Shown one piece after another: positions 47,501 to 59,708 of a stretch of DNA of 64,000 bases. Origin of the DNA: Byssochlamys sp. IMV 00236 (lineage: Eukaryota > Ascomycota > Eurotiomycetes > Eurotiales > Thermoascaceae). The DNA lies in contig MSJH02000540.1 in assembly GCA_001931875.2 (NCBI GenBank), forward strand, positions 23,826 to 87,825, written 5' to 3'. The notes under the pieces were generated by a model. That model was not told the DNA's origin, did not search any database, and was given only the letters and a program-made list of their open reading frames with translations. How positions within the stretch are numbered: position 1 is the first letter of the stretch; each line of letters starts with the position of its first letter. The translations under genes and the position numbers were made by a program.

Positions 47501-47999
47501 CAGCGAGTCAGAATTTAAAGAAGCGCTGGAGTCTAGAAGTCTACTTCTTTACTTCGGCCACGGCAGTGGCGCTCAGTACATTCGAGGCCGAACTATCAAG
47601 AGGCTAGACCAGTGCGCAGTCACCTTTCTCATGGGCTGCAGCAGTGGCTGCCTCACCGAAGCTGGCGATTACGAACCCTATGGAACACCGATGAACTATA
47701 TGCATGCCGGCACTCCAGCTTTAGTTGCTACGCTCTGGGACGTCACAGACAAGGACATTGATCGGTTTGCCAAGTCAACATTCGAGAGGTGGGGTCTGCT
47801 CGCTGGCCATGAGGCCGCGCAGAGAGACGTGAAGGGAAAGTCAAGATGTGTTAAGGGAGCCATGACCAGTCCCGATTCTGCGTCTGACCGGCCTGTGGCT
47901 CTGGACGAAGCTGTTACGAAGTCGAGGACGTCTTGTTTGCTTCGGTATTTGAACGGTGCAGCTCCAGTGATCTACGGTGTTCCGGTGTTTTTGAAGTAG
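41549..47999 (+). CDS. bimB: separase (peptidase C50), BimB type
   Basis: Two exons (41549..46310 and 46357..47999) give 2134 aa, close to the large size of fungal separases. The first 1590 residues are helical-repeat-like with a Lys/Arg/Ser/Thr-rich disordered insert near 1330-1400. The C-terminal caspase-like domain shows DKALHSFPWESLPCLQG, then LLYFGHGSGAQY with the catalytic His (about residue 1989), and VTFLMGCSSG with the catalytic Cys (about 2015), followed by HAGTPALVATLWDVTDKDIDRF. Separase cleaves cohesin Scc1/Mcd1 at anaphase and is held inactive by securin. An acidic patch (EEEEEDEFTFDE, about 1690) precedes the protease domain. In A. nidulans the orthologue is BIMB. The start is the first ATG, 314 bp from the divergent gene. 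Confidence 0.95.
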
Positions 48000-48607
48000 G
48001 CGAGGGGTATTGTTTTGGTGCAATTCCGTTGCCGTCGGAGTATATGTATATGAACTTGGTTACGGACTGGAGTACGGTTGTTTGTTTATGTTCTGGGACG
48101 GACGAATAGACGGCATAGCTACTTTTGAGGCTCTATAATATAACGGTCAATGACTGGGAACATCCAGTGGACTCCACACAGAGCGTAGCTTTTCTCTGTA
48201 AAATGCTCCTCAAGTCGGGACTGTCATTGAAATTCCCGATGATGTAAACATGTCCGTCTCCGCGGGGTATCAACAATAGATGTCACTGTGTCCGATTGTG
48301 GCTCAACAACCCGGCAGCACTTGGTCGATAATTTCGGGAGGGGATCAGCGTATGTATACTAGATCCCGCTATGATTTCCGTCCTTTATGATGAGAGAAAC
48401 GCCCAGGATGGGGGAGCAATAACCGCAATAGCCTCTCCAGCGCGGGGTTTGGTGCCCCTCATCCCCTCACGGCTAACTCCACTCTGATAACGGATTTCCT
48501 AGAGCTTCCGGCATTATCTTCCTTTTTCTCCTGTTCGTTTCTTCATCTACACTGTCAACTCCATTGTCTTCTTCCTTTCCTGTCGCATCCAAAAAAGAAA
48601 AGTTACC
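48000..48607. other. intergenic region between separase and S-formylglutathione hydrolase
   Basis: 3' flank of separase, then the promoter and pyrimidine-rich leader of the hydrolase gene. No gene seen. Confidence 0.5.
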
Positions 48608-49762
48608 ATGTCTGTTACAACCAAGGCAACCATCGCCTCCTTTGGTGGAAAGCTGTTGAAGCTCGCCCACAATGCCACCACGACCGGCTGCGAGATGAAC
48701 TTCAACCTGTACCTGCCACCGCAGGCGTACAAGTCCTCGTCTCAGAAGGTCCCCCTCCTGATCTACCTGTCCGGTTTGACCTGCACGGGAGACAACTGCT
48801 CTGAGAAGGGCTTCTTCCAGCACAAGGCTAGCGAGAAGGGCATTGCTGTTCTATACCCAGACACCAGCCCACGTATGTAGTTCCCGTACTCCTGTTCTTT
48901 CGAGCATTTACCCCTCCTTTGCATCCGGGATCAATCAGGACCTAACACGCTTGTTACTTGTTCTAGGTGGTCTGAAGATCGAGGGTGAGGACGACTCCTA
49001 CGATTTCGGTAGCGGTGCGGGCTTCTACATCGACGCCACCAAGGCCCCATGGGACAAGGGCTACAAGATGTACAGCTACATCACGGAAGAGCTTCCCAAG
49101 ACCGTCTTTTCTGCATTCGACCAGATCGACTCGAGCCGTGTCAGCATTACGGGTCACAGTATGGGTGGTCACGGCGCTCTGACTTTGGTAATAATGGAGT
49201 TTTTCTACCCCGCTTGGATGCCCGCCAAATTACATTATTAAGCCAGATAGCTAATTTGGTAAAACCCCCCCCCAGTTCCTCCGAAATCCCGGAAAATACA
49301 AGTCTGTTTCGGCATTCGCGCCCATCTCCAACCCCATCAACTGCCCTTGGGGTCAGAAGGCTTTCTCTGGCTACTTCGGCGCGGAGAACCAGGAGAAGTG
49401 GAAGGAGCACGATGCCACGGAGCTGATCAAGAAGTGGAAGGGCCCACTGGATGTGCTGATTGATGTCGTATGTGACATGTCCCCTTTCCCTTCTTATCTT
49501 ATAGCTTGATTATTCCTCGTGTCGACCAGGAATGAAAATCAATATAAAAAGTAACTTACCACTAACTCTAAACCAGGGCACCGGCGACAACTTCTACAAG
49601 CAGGGCCAACTCCTCCCTGAAAACCTCGAAAAGGCCGCTAAGGAATCCGGCGTCGAGGGCGTCAAAGTCCGCTACCAGCAGGACTACGATCACAGCTACT
49701 ACTTCATCTCCACGTTCGCCGACGATCACGTCGAGCATGCGGCCAAGTATCTGTTCGCTTAG
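48608..49762 (+). CDS. S-formylglutathione hydrolase (esterase D type)
   Basis: Four exons (48608..48872, 48967..49187, 49276..49467, 49577..49762) give 287 aa, the family's usual size. The alpha/beta-hydrolase blocks are clear: [14 protein letters not shown] with the oxyanion-hole loop, [11 protein letters not shown], the nucleophile elbow [12 protein letters not shown], the aspartate region DVLIDVGTGDNFY, and the catalytic His in DYDHSYYFI. The enzyme hydrolyses S-formylglutathione to formate and glutathione, the second step of glutathione-dependent formaldehyde detoxification in the cytosol. No C-terminal SKL is present (ends KYLFA). Intron 2 (49188-49275) has a run of nine C just before its acceptor. 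The formaldehyde dehydrogenase is not in the window. Confidence 0.95.
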
Positions 49763-50949
49763 TGCGTGAGACCCTATTTCATTATTATACCTTTCGTTTC
49801 TATCTTCGATAGAATAAATAAGTTCCATATGTATATTCTTTCTCAAATCCCCTTTTTGTTTTAACTATCTTTCTATCCCTTGATTGTTTTTTTTTTTTAA
49901 GGTAATATGGATTCCGAGTCTGACTTCTGTAGAAGCGACCCCAAGGCACCTAGAGCCTCGATATAATATGATATGACATGATTAAATGAAGTTGTTACTA
50001 TATACACTTCTTCTTATTCCTTTAATATCAGGCGACAAGAAGGCATATGTGATATTATCAGGATACCTTAATAAGTGTAAACGCTACTAGTAATCCAATC
50101 CATCAAGTATCCCAAAATACACAACCAATGCCTCAAAAGGAAAAAAAAAAAAAATAATACAGAAAGAAGATCGATCATCTGCATTTTCATCATCTCATCT
50201 CATTTGCTTTGCTTTGCTTTGCCTTCCCCGCATCTACCTGAAATCTAAACCTGCCCTAATGCAGCTGTGCCTAAGTTAAGTGTAAACCCTTGTCAAGGTC
50301 TGGAATCCTTCCCTCAAAAGTCAAATCGGACAAGTAATCACCCTCCCATGCATCATGCATAAGTTTGACATATCTCTCTCGTTTCTCTCGATCCTTTGAC
50401 AGCCCTGTCCGATAACACTCATCCATTCCTGCCATTTCATTTCTCTTTCTTGGTATCTCTTCGTGATCAGTTAGATCAGTTATCATATAAGGAAGAACAA
50501 AAAAGAAAAGAGAAGAAAATATCCATCGGCAAGGAAACCCCGCCCGGTCTGGTATAGACAGCAAATCAAACAATGGGTTGCCTATGATAAGAGAAGAAAA
50601 ATGTTGTTTTGTCTCTTTGGCTATACGGGAGATGAAGAACGCCCCAGAATGCATGCCGCGCTGCATCACACAAACTATGCACGTTGTTTGCTTTTGCTTT
50701 TCTTGTTTCAATGCTTGTTGCAAGATAAGTGAGAAAAAGGCAAAGATTACTGAAAAGTCGCTTGTATGAGAATAAGAAGAGGAAGTTAAGCAGACGGGGA
50801 AAAAAAAAAAGAAACACTCATCCCGGTGCATAATACATGGGAATGATGAGCTCATCGAAGAGAAAAAAGGCAGGGGAATCTAAGAGAACAGTAAAAAGAC
50901 TGGGCGGCGTAGATTTTGGGAATGAGAGAGAGCGTAACATCATGTGGTA
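49763..50949. other. convergent 3' region with long non-coding stretch
   Basis: 3' flanks of the hydrolase gene and of exportin-T. Poly-T (49887-49899) and poly-A (50142-50155, 50801-50810) runs are present. The open frame at 50271-50855 (-) has low-complexity Phe/Leu content from T-rich DNA and is not supported. Confidence 0.45.
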
Positions 50950-53900
50950 TCATGCGCTCAACCGTTGGATAAAGGACTGACAGCTATGTTAGCTGCGCAT
51001 TAACAGGCCGGTCTAGAACGCAAGGAGACATACCTGGAAAAATTGCCGGAAACCTTTCGTATCCAGCCGACTCAAAGCGCCCAAAAATTCTTCGATAAGA
51101 TCTGCCCCCATTCCCATGCCGGGAAGTTCTCGAGTACGGAGATATTCTACGTACTCCGCACCTGTTTTGGAATAAATAGTCCGCTGCAAGCTTCCTGCCT
51201 CAGCAAGGACCTGCCTTGCCTGCGCATCCTTCGAGTTGAAGCTAGGGGTAGCTGGAAGCGCCCAGCAAAGCGGCGAGAAGCGCGTGATCATGAACTGACC
51301 GAAACCAGGGAGAGCCGGTTGGGTGGGAGTCGCTCCGTTCGATATCACCGGAGCGATATCTGGGCCACCCCACGAACTAGCCATCTTAGACAAGACCAGG
51401 AACGCCATCTTCGCGGTGGTAGGGTCATCTGCGTCTCTCGCAAAATGTTCAATGGTGGAGATGACGGTTTCAAAGATAGGTTGGTTGGCTAGAAAAAGTA
51501 TTAGAGATGAGATGCTATTGGAGACGCGGTCAGTAACTTACTCTCGCTAATTATCACGGCTCCCAGGTCATTGTTCAAGACCGCAAGCAAGAAGTTGAGG
51601 TACTCTCGCTTCAATTCCGCCAGTTGAATCTCATCGTCCGTGCCCGTGATGGGATCAGCGATTCCAGAGAACACGCGTTGAAGGAAAGGGGTAAGCAACG
51701 TGTCCAGAATGCCATAGATCTCAGTCTTGAAGCCAAAGATGACCTGGTCTAGAAGTCGCAAAAAGAGTGCCATCTCATCTTTGGATGAGGTCTGAGTGAG
51801 AAGTCCATCGATCCATCTTGGCAGCTGGGGGAGGATTCTCGAGCCGAGAACACCGATCAGTCTCGAGAAGGTGAACCGAGATGCTGTTCTGACATTGAAA
51901 GACGTCTTCAGTGATTCCAGGGCAACGAGTGTTGCTTCTGAAACTTGAGCAAAAGCTTCTGATACTTCTGGTGCCGGGGGGTTCGAGGGAGCGTTAGTTC
52001 CGGGGGTCCAGTCTGAGAAACCTCTCGCAAGAGTTCCCAGAGCCATAATGTCATGGTGAATTTGCAACAAGGCTCTCTCATCGTTTGATTTTGCTGCAGC
52101 TAGATTTCTTTCCATATCCATGAATATTGGGTTCAGGACCGTCTGAGCATACAGCGCTTGCTTGTCGGACGGAATAGCGGCAGTCGAGCAAATAGATCCA
52201 ACCGCCTCGAATAGATATAGCTGGCTATTGAAGACAGCATCTGCTGAATTCTCGTGGTCCTCTGAAGACATCTCATCGCCATCAGACCCCTCTGCTGGCA
52301 CTTCAGCTTGGATAACAAGCAAATCTCCGATTGCTTTGATGACGGTTTCAGCCACATTTCCGATATGAGCTCTGAGGTGCTTCACGAAGCGTTGGAAGAG
52401 GTACCATGACCGCGTCCTAACCTTCTTCAGAGGGTGGTGAACTAGCTGGAGGAAATTTTCCAAGACTCCCGGAATTAGATGCGCGTGGTGTTCGAAAAAG
52501 GAATTGTAACGAACGCAAATTTCCATATACTGGAGCTGGGTTGCAGGGTGAGTGAAAAATCGAATGTCTATATCGAGTCAGAGAATGCCAGCCAGAAAAT
52601 AATAGTTTGACCGCAGACTTACCAGATTCAACCATCCTCAGCATCATGTCCACCAGTCGATCAGCAGCCGGATTGTTTGGCTTGTTCTTATTGTACAGAC
52701 CCCCAGATTTGACAGCCAGATCGCCGAAGAGGAACATTTCATGGAGAGCCAGATCAAGATCCCGCCAGTCGAGCTGGCCACCGGACTGCCGTAGGTTTTC
52801 GAACGTAGTTCCCACAACTTCTGAAACTGCTTCCATATATAATTGCTCGTTTGCCGATGCAATGATCTGCTGGAGGACATTCAACCTCTTCCGTAGCTCC
52901 TGGAACTCCGCCTCATCCGTTTGCTCGTCTTCATCGCCCCATGAAGATGTTTCATCGTATCTCATCTTCGCAATTATGGCCTTCAGAATGGGGAGAAGCA
53001 TGGAAGAATGCTGAGCAGCCAGAGCCGGGTTTCCTTTCGAGACCTTCCTCGAGTATGACAAAAGATCATTCACGCAAGGAATGATGGTCGAACAGACCTC
53101 ATCGTATTCGTCGGAGAAGAAGCGGAGGATATGGGGAAGGAAGGCCTGGAGGAGCGTACTGGCTTTTTCCCTGGCTGGAGCTGGAGCAGCCTCATTATCC
53201 AGAACCCTGACAATATCAATGACAGTGATGTTGACGAGCTTCGCAACGGTCTCAGCTAGGTCTGTGTCATATTTGGAGGTGAATCTAGCATCGTGTAGTG
53301 GAGGGCTGTTGGAAAGCTGGGCGACAATAGTTTCTAGATTCAAGAACATGATCATATCAATCTTATCCTCAGCCTTCATCTTCTTGCCAACGATCTCAGT
53401 AAAAACATCGATCGCCGCATCCCGCAGCTTCTCCTCGCCCTGCCTGACATCCGTTCTCTGTGCCCGTGCTAGCTGCTGGAACAGAAGATCCAACATAGTC
53501 TGGTTCACGACCAAACCGATATCGATCCAGCTCACCCAGCTACCTACAACTTTCAGGCACATCTCCGCAATCAAATCATCTCCATCCCGCCACTGCGACA
53601 ATATCTCTTGCCAGGAGTTGGCGATCTTCTGCACATCTCTCTCGCGAATCAGATCTTTGAGGGCATTGGCCTTATCCTGTTCTGCGCGAGATCTGGACAC
53701 CAGCACATCGCCGATTTCCTCGTGGATCGAGACAATCACACGGAGATAGAACACGATCCCGACGGGGTTGTCTCGCACATTTGTCGACGGGGTTTTAGTC
53801 GTCAAGCTGAGCAGATCGTCGAAAAAAGTCTCCCAACCGCTGGCGTAGAGAGCGCAGAAGAGACAGGTGAGAGTCTGGGCGATCTTGTTCTGGATATTTG

Positions 53901-54332
53901 CGGAGTCAGGATTCAGCGTCCCATCTTGTGCGTACCCTTGACGCAGGTACGCCATCAGCGCATCCTTGACGAACCCAAGACCTTGCAGGTCAATCAGGCC
54001 GGCCTGAGCGGCGCTGTTGACCACTTCCAGGGCCACATGTCGTACGATCTCGGAGTGCCGTGGGGTTTTGGTGAAGATGGACAGGCAGACCTGCCATCCA
54101 GACGGGTCGGAGCGGAGCTGGTTGAGGTAGTCGTAGGCTTGCGCTTTGAGGGCTTGGTCGGAGGCAGGGTTCCAGCCGATTTCTATGGCGCTTGCTACCT
54201 GTTACAAAAGCACATCTGGTTAGTTACTGCTGGAGGGAGGAGACCTCTTTTCGCTGAGAGGGGTAGCATCCCGGGGGAGGGGCGTGGGGTTTTTTTTCAG
54301 GGCCAGGACAAAATCTTTACCTGATCCTCCAT
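50950..54332 (-). CDS. los1: exportin-T (Los1/Xpot), tRNA nuclear export receptor
   Basis: Five exons (54332..54321, 54198..52623, 52567..51542, 51488..51034, 50976..50950) join to 1031 aa, as expected for this karyopherin. Exon 1 encodes only MEDQ (12 nt), and the final exon is 27 nt, encoding SFIQRLSA and the stop. The importin-beta-like N-terminus has [29 protein letters not shown], followed by HEAT-type helices throughout, with [30 protein letters not shown] and RIGVLGSR-type blocks. The C-terminus has [14 protein letters not shown] after splicing. Exportin-T binds mature tRNA with RanGTP and carries it to the cytoplasm. Without the last intron the frame would end early at VCLLAF (51013); the spliced end resembles the known family end better. 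No competing gene overlaps. Confidence 0.93.
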
Positions 54333-55102
54333 CTTCGGCCAGCCCAACTTGCTTCCGGAGTCGTAGATGACCCTGAAAGCGATGAGCGACTGGGACGTGT
54401 GGGAGTTTCGTGTGACGGTTGTTGCTTCAAAATTCAATGTGGAAGGTCATATCATTCAGAGGTCAGTCATCGAGCCATGGTAGTTACAAGAACATGCGGG
54501 CGGTGTCGGCTGTGTCCTTCAAGGCTCCAGTTATGAGTTAGCCCCAGTTCAGCCACGGAAGAAAGGCTTAGCCCAGGGACTTACTATCGGACCAAGAGAG
54601 AATATTAATGATAGTTGCGCGATAAACTAATACAGATGAGGGACTGTGTGTTTGTGCACAGAAGGAAGAATAATAATAATAATATTATAATCATAATAAT
54701 AATCGATCTGGGGGCTTGGCATCCGCAATTTTGGGCCGGAGCCCCAAAAAGGCAACGGTGTACGTGCCCGGCTTTCCTCCGCTTGTTCTCGGGCAATAAT
54801 AATTTAGCATCGTCAAGAAACAAACTGGAGATGAAATTAGAAGTCGACACAGAAAGAGGGACTTTTTTTTTGCAGAAAGCTATCTACATGCAGAATATGC
54901 AAAAATATACTTGAGTCGATCCCTTTTCGATGCCCCGCCGTTTCACGCAGTAGTTCTAACCCTCTAGTCCGACCTAACTAGTACGTACTTGAAAGGGATT
55001 CGCCCAAATGGACACTGAAGACTAGATGCGATTCGACTGTCTATATATATATAAAGGAGCAAAGATACGTCATGCCTGTCATTAATATTTCCATCTCCAG
55101 GT
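54333..55102. other. intergenic region upstream of exportin-T
   Basis: 5' flank of exportin-T and 3' flank of xylulokinase. AT-rich, with an imperfect AAT/ATA-rich tract at 54667-54705. No gene. Confidence 0.45.
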
Positions 55103-56905
55103 TCACGCCTTGCCGTGCTTGGCGGCTTCCTCCGCCAGAACCTCCTTTTCCATCTTCTCGAAACCTTCCACCGCGAGGCCATATTTCTCGTAGACATCTT
55201 TCTGGTATCCATCGGCAATCTTCTCGATAAAATCCTCCTCCCTCCATCGCTGACCGATGAGCTCTTCGAAGGTCTGGCCGGGCTTCCTCTCCAGACCCCA
55301 CACGGCCTTGTAGGCGGCGCCCAGAGCGCATGCATTGTCACCAACGTCCAGCTTGTAGACGCCCTCGACGCCTCCAAGGACCTCGCCGGCGACCTTGGCG
55401 ATGGCCTTGTTTTTTGATCCGCCACCGACGAGATACACTCGTCTAGGCTGTGCGGGGATACCCTCCGCGGGGCTCTGGGTAAGTCCCTTCGAACGGAGGC
55501 GGAGGGAAAGCAACTGGCTCTCGACAATCGCACGAGCGTCATCTAGTGGCTTGTCCCAGCCGTCAGTCGTCTCCTGCAACGCCTGATCCTTCGGGTTATA
55601 ATTGAAATGCCACTGTCCAGCAGGCAGATTGGGAACAATCTCTGGTCGCGGGAAAAAGAGTCCCATCTTCATCTTCTCCGAGTCGGTCTTTTGGCCCAAT
55701 GCTGGCGTCTGCAGCACAGCTTTGTCGAAGTTAGCCCAGGGATTGGCAGAGTCCTTGCCCAGCTTCGCATCAATTGCATCCCGGACATGTTCACGAGCGA
55801 GACCTCCGTTCTTGTAGCAAAGCATGAACATGTACAAGCCGGGCGTGGTAGGGTGGTTGAAGAAGTGAGTGGCGGGGTCTGGTTTGTAGTGAGGAGTCGA
55901 CATCAGGAAAGTAGTCGAAGTTCCCAGTGAGACCATAGCATCTGACGATCTCAGAGGCAGAGCAAGAATAGTGGCGGGGTTATCACCGGTGGCGGGAATA
56001 ATCGTGCAATCCGGGCTGAAGTTATATCGCTCCACGAAGTACCTATCAATCTTGCCTAGGTCAAGGCCTCCATCCTCGGGGACATCTCCCAGTTTCTTCT
56101 TTAAGTCCTCAACGCCGAATTGACCAGAGGCAAGTTTGAGAAGGCGGTCATCGTAGGCGCCGTTCTTAATGTTCCACAAGTTCATTCCACAGACATCGGA
56201 AATATCAAAAGGTGCGATGTGACCAAGGAACAGCGAGGCCAAAAACGAAGACACCAGAGATATCCTTGCGGTTTTCTTGTAGGCATCCGGGTGCTTCCGT
56301 GTGAAACGGAGAATCTGGGGACCAGTGAATCTCTATAAAGGACAGAAGCGTCAGCACATGTACATACTTCAAAGACGAGGCTAAAGAGGAAGAATAGAAC
56401 TCACATGATGCGCCTTGCTTCCCGTCACGTTGGCCAATTCCTCCTGGCTCCCCAAGGCAGCATCAAACTCATCGCATTCCTTCTGCGTACTGGCATCCTG
56501 CCAGTTCGGGCTGTACGGATGAGAAAAGGCCCCCTGCAATTGCTCCTCAAGAGTCTTCTCCTTCTGCAAGGTCTTCAACAGCTTCTCCGCGTCGTGGCTC
56601 CAGTACACACTGCCATGTTGCTGCCCCGCACCACTGATACCCTTCACGCGGCTGAAGTCCAGTCCTTGCTCCTTCAGCTTGCTCAGCACGCCGTCAAGGG
56701 CCTGAAGCCAGAGGGCCACAGGCGCAAAGACCTCTCTCTCCGCCTCATTGGCGAGAACGCCTTTCTTGATGCCGAAGCCTTTCGAGTCGGCATCGAAGTC
56801 GAACTTGGCAATGTGGGCAACCTTCAGATCCGAGGTCACCACGAGACCCTTCAGCTGCTGAGTCGAAAGGTCGAACCCAAGGTAGAGAGGACCCTGGGAA
56901 CCCAT
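55103..56905 (-). CDS. xkiA: D-xylulose kinase
   Basis: Two exons (56905..56405 and 56332..55103) give 576 aa. The FGGY-kinase N-terminus [16 protein letters not shown] carries the phosphate-binding loop and the catalytic-domain aspartate. Substrate-binding residues follow in [14 protein letters not shown] and [16 protein letters not shown]. The C-terminal half has [29 protein letters not shown] and [18 protein letters not shown]. The enzyme phosphorylates D-xylulose to D-xylulose 5-phosphate in the cytosol, the last step joining xylose and arabinose catabolism to the pentose phosphate pathway. In Aspergilli xkiA is controlled by XlnR/AraR; I looked only briefly and do not claim specific sites. 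The neighbours are not pentose-pathway genes. Confidence 0.95.
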
Positions 56906-58173
56906 TTTCGTGACAATTGTCTCTTCTTTTCTCGAGGGAGGGTGTTAATGTCCGGTGTAATTGTCTAAGATGACACTGAAAGAAAGAAAAAAAGAAAGGA
57001 GGAAAGCAAAGGAAAAGGAGATCTAGACAGATTACTCTCGGAAAAATAATAGATAATCACGAGATCAGTGGAAAAGCACAAGACGATTTGAGATGCCTAA
57101 ATCACTCTCAGGGTGCATCTGGAACGGTAGTATGATCGCTTCTTTCTGGGAAGCAGCAGTTCCAGCCAATTTACCCTTTTAACACGTAGTCACACCGGGA
57201 AAGTGTGAGTTACGAGGAGGCTTCACACCAGCGCGACTACGGTTGTATGTATTATGTACCGAAGTACGTCGCAGCAGCGCAGTCTGGAACCACCGAGAGA
57301 GATATATATATAATATATATCTACTATATAAATTGATGATGCAAATCAGAGATAATGCGGCGAAAGAGAAAAGAAAGATAAAAATCTAATTGAGCCCCTG
57401 CAAGCGTTGAAGATCCTTACGGGTTGCTGCTGCGCGGTGTGCGGGCGAGAGTACCCCGCGGTGATGTAAAGCGGGATGGTCGAAGGAGGATATGGTGGCT
57501 CCACTCGGTCTGGCGCCGAAGAATTTGCGCATTTTAACCGGACTCGAGGAAAGTCTAGTCTAGCGTGGATTATATAGTAGTGCTGGGAGCTCTGCCTGGC
57601 TTGATAACAATAGTTGATAAGGACAGTACCAGCACAAAAGAAATAACTAACAGGCACTGCGTACTACTAAGAAAAGCCATTGCCTGCACCTTGAACTTGA
57701 CGCTTTACGAGACCCCGGTTCATTGTATGCACTTTCGCATTGATGCAGTGCGTGCGTTCATCTATGGCAGTTTCCTGCTGGCCGTTTTGGTACATGGGAG
57801 ACTATGCTCTATTCTCGATGAAGCACTATCAGAAGACTTCATGAGCGACACGATGGTTCAAAGTATGAGGACAGACGATCGAGGTTTGGCGAAACCCCCG
57901 AAGATCCGTCCAATCTTGAGCTCAATGAGCATCAACGGCAAAAAGAGGGTATCTGCTTCGTACTCCAAGGCTCCTTCTAGCCAGGACAGTTACAATGCCA
58001 CTTGTTTTCTATATTCCAGAATGACCTCTTGCAACAACCATCATCATATGCGGTCGTTCTGTCCTCCCGCTTCTTGGGGTATCGTAATGTTGAGGCTTGT
58101 ATCTGCAGAACAAAGCTGGTAGCACCTCGACATGAGATTACCTCCGCCTCCAAGGAACCACACCCCGGCAATC
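56906..58173. other. intergenic region between xylulokinase and CDF transporter
   Basis: The xylulokinase promoter (purine-rich leader at 56975-57020, an ATATAT-rich tract at 57300-57330) is followed by about 600 bp with an open frame at roughly 57728-58122 (+). That frame has no recognisable domain, and I leave it out as a gene. Confidence 0.45.
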
Positions 58174-59708
58174 TTAACGTCTCTTGTGGACACTGTTTTC
58201 CGGCGAATGGCTGTGCGAATGGCTGTGCGCGTCTCCGTCGTCATGATCGTGGTCATGGTCATGGTCATGGTCCACTTCATCAGAACCCTCAGGCTCAGGA
58301 CTGCTCCGTGGGCTGACTCCGGGTGGAATGAATTCTTCGGTGAAGCTGACCTCTTTGTCGGCTTGTGGCACGAAGCGGACCTTCACCCGCTTCACACCCC
58401 GAACGCGGGATCCAACGCGCTCACGAACACTCTTCTCGATCTCCCGGGATCGATCGACTGGCCAGGATCCGGGCACGGCCAGTTCAATTTCCATCAGGTA
58501 GTTCTGACCAGACTTCAGACCCTGTACATCTCTTATTTCAACTGATTGACTGTTTCCAGCTTCGGCCAGAGCTTTGGACGTTGCTTTCTTCACGGAAGCT
58601 TTGATCTCTCCATCCACGGTAGTGTCCGCAAGCTCGAGAAGTGCAGTCTTTGTATTATCCCAGCCTGCTCGGATAACCATCATAGAGATCACCAGTCCAC
58701 CAACTGGATCCAGCCAGGAGGCATCTGTAAACAGGTGAGAACCACCGATTGTCAATAGCGCGACAAAGCTAGTAAGCGAGTCGATACGGTGGTGTACGGC
58801 GTTCGAGGCTAAAACGGATGATTTGCGATCCTTTGCAATTTTCATTGCTGTTCAGGTACCGATATGGTTAGTCATAGCCATCAAGGTTTGGATTCAAGGG
58901 GGCACTCACTAGCATGGTAAAGATATTCCTTTACAATGATAGATCCGCCTGCCAACCATGCCGCATTGATGTTAGGGCCCAGTTCTTCTAATCCATGACT
59001 GTGTCCATGCGAATGCCCATGGCCAAGGAGACCTATGTGGGAGAGAGTTTCTGCCACCTCCGGGAGGAACAGGCCGAGGAGGACCTCGGTGGCATTCAGG
59101 CCCATGAACACTCCACCGCAGAGCAACAGACTGCTAACGCCCAGGGCACCAATACTCTCCACCTTTCCATATCCATTCGGAAACCGGTCCGTTGGAGGTT
59201 TCAGAGACCAGGAGACTGTTCCAAGTGTCATGAAGTCAGACACGAGATCTGTGAGCGCATGGTACGCATCGGCAACCAGGGCCTGAGAGTGGAAGATATA
59301 GCCTCCCACAAACTTGCCAATTGCCATTGCCAGATTGACCAGGAGGCCAATTCGGGTGATGCGAACTCCAGCATCATTTTTATTTGACGAGGTCAGATAG
59401 ACATTGTCGTGGTGATGGTGGTGGTGGCCGTGGCTGTGACCAGCATGGGTTCTTGTTTGGATGGCCATGAGCGGAATGGGCGTCAAGGGACGTGAAGTAT
59501 GGACAGGAGCATTGGAGGATGGAGGAGACTGTGGAGAGATGTTATCTGAACGAGGACAACGAGGACGCGAGACAGTTGGCGTCCAGACAACACGCAGCTG
59601 GCGAGAGCACCGGGAGCGATACACGCTGGACAGCTCCTTACGGGCACTGAGACAGCGGAGCGCTGGCGGGAAACGGTGCCTGTACCACAGGGGGTGCGTC
59701 AGCGCCAT
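58174..59708 (-). CDS. cation diffusion facilitator, mitochondrial MMT-type metal transporter
   Basis: Two exons (59708..58910 and 58847..58174) give 490 aa. The first 80 residues are Arg/Ser/Pro-rich with few acids (YRSRCSRQLRVVW), consistent with a mitochondrial presequence. A histidine tract (GHSHGHHHHHHD) follows. Membrane helices carry the two CDF metal sites as HxxxD motifs: DAYHALTDLVSD and VHHRIDSLTS. A second His loop (GHGHSHGHSHGLEELG) lies between helices IV and V. A cytosolic-type beta domain (QNYLMEIELAVPG) is followed by a third His/Asp tail (DHDHDHDHDHDD, then HSHSHSHS). CDF proteins export divalent metals (Zn, Fe or Mn) against protons. The yeast Mmt1/2 relatives are iron exporters of mitochondria, so that metal is a reasonable guess. 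Divergent from the sirtuin gene. Confidence 0.9.

Noticed and set aside
50271..50855. 194-aa Phe/Leu-rich frame (minus)
   Set aside because: T-rich 3' UTR DNA of exportin-T. Composition is explained by base bias, and no motif is present.
57565..58122. 185-aa open frame between xylulokinase and CDF genes
   Set aside because: It starts at GTG; the first ATG gives about 131 aa with no recognisable domain or intron evidence. It lies in the 3' flank of the CDF gene.
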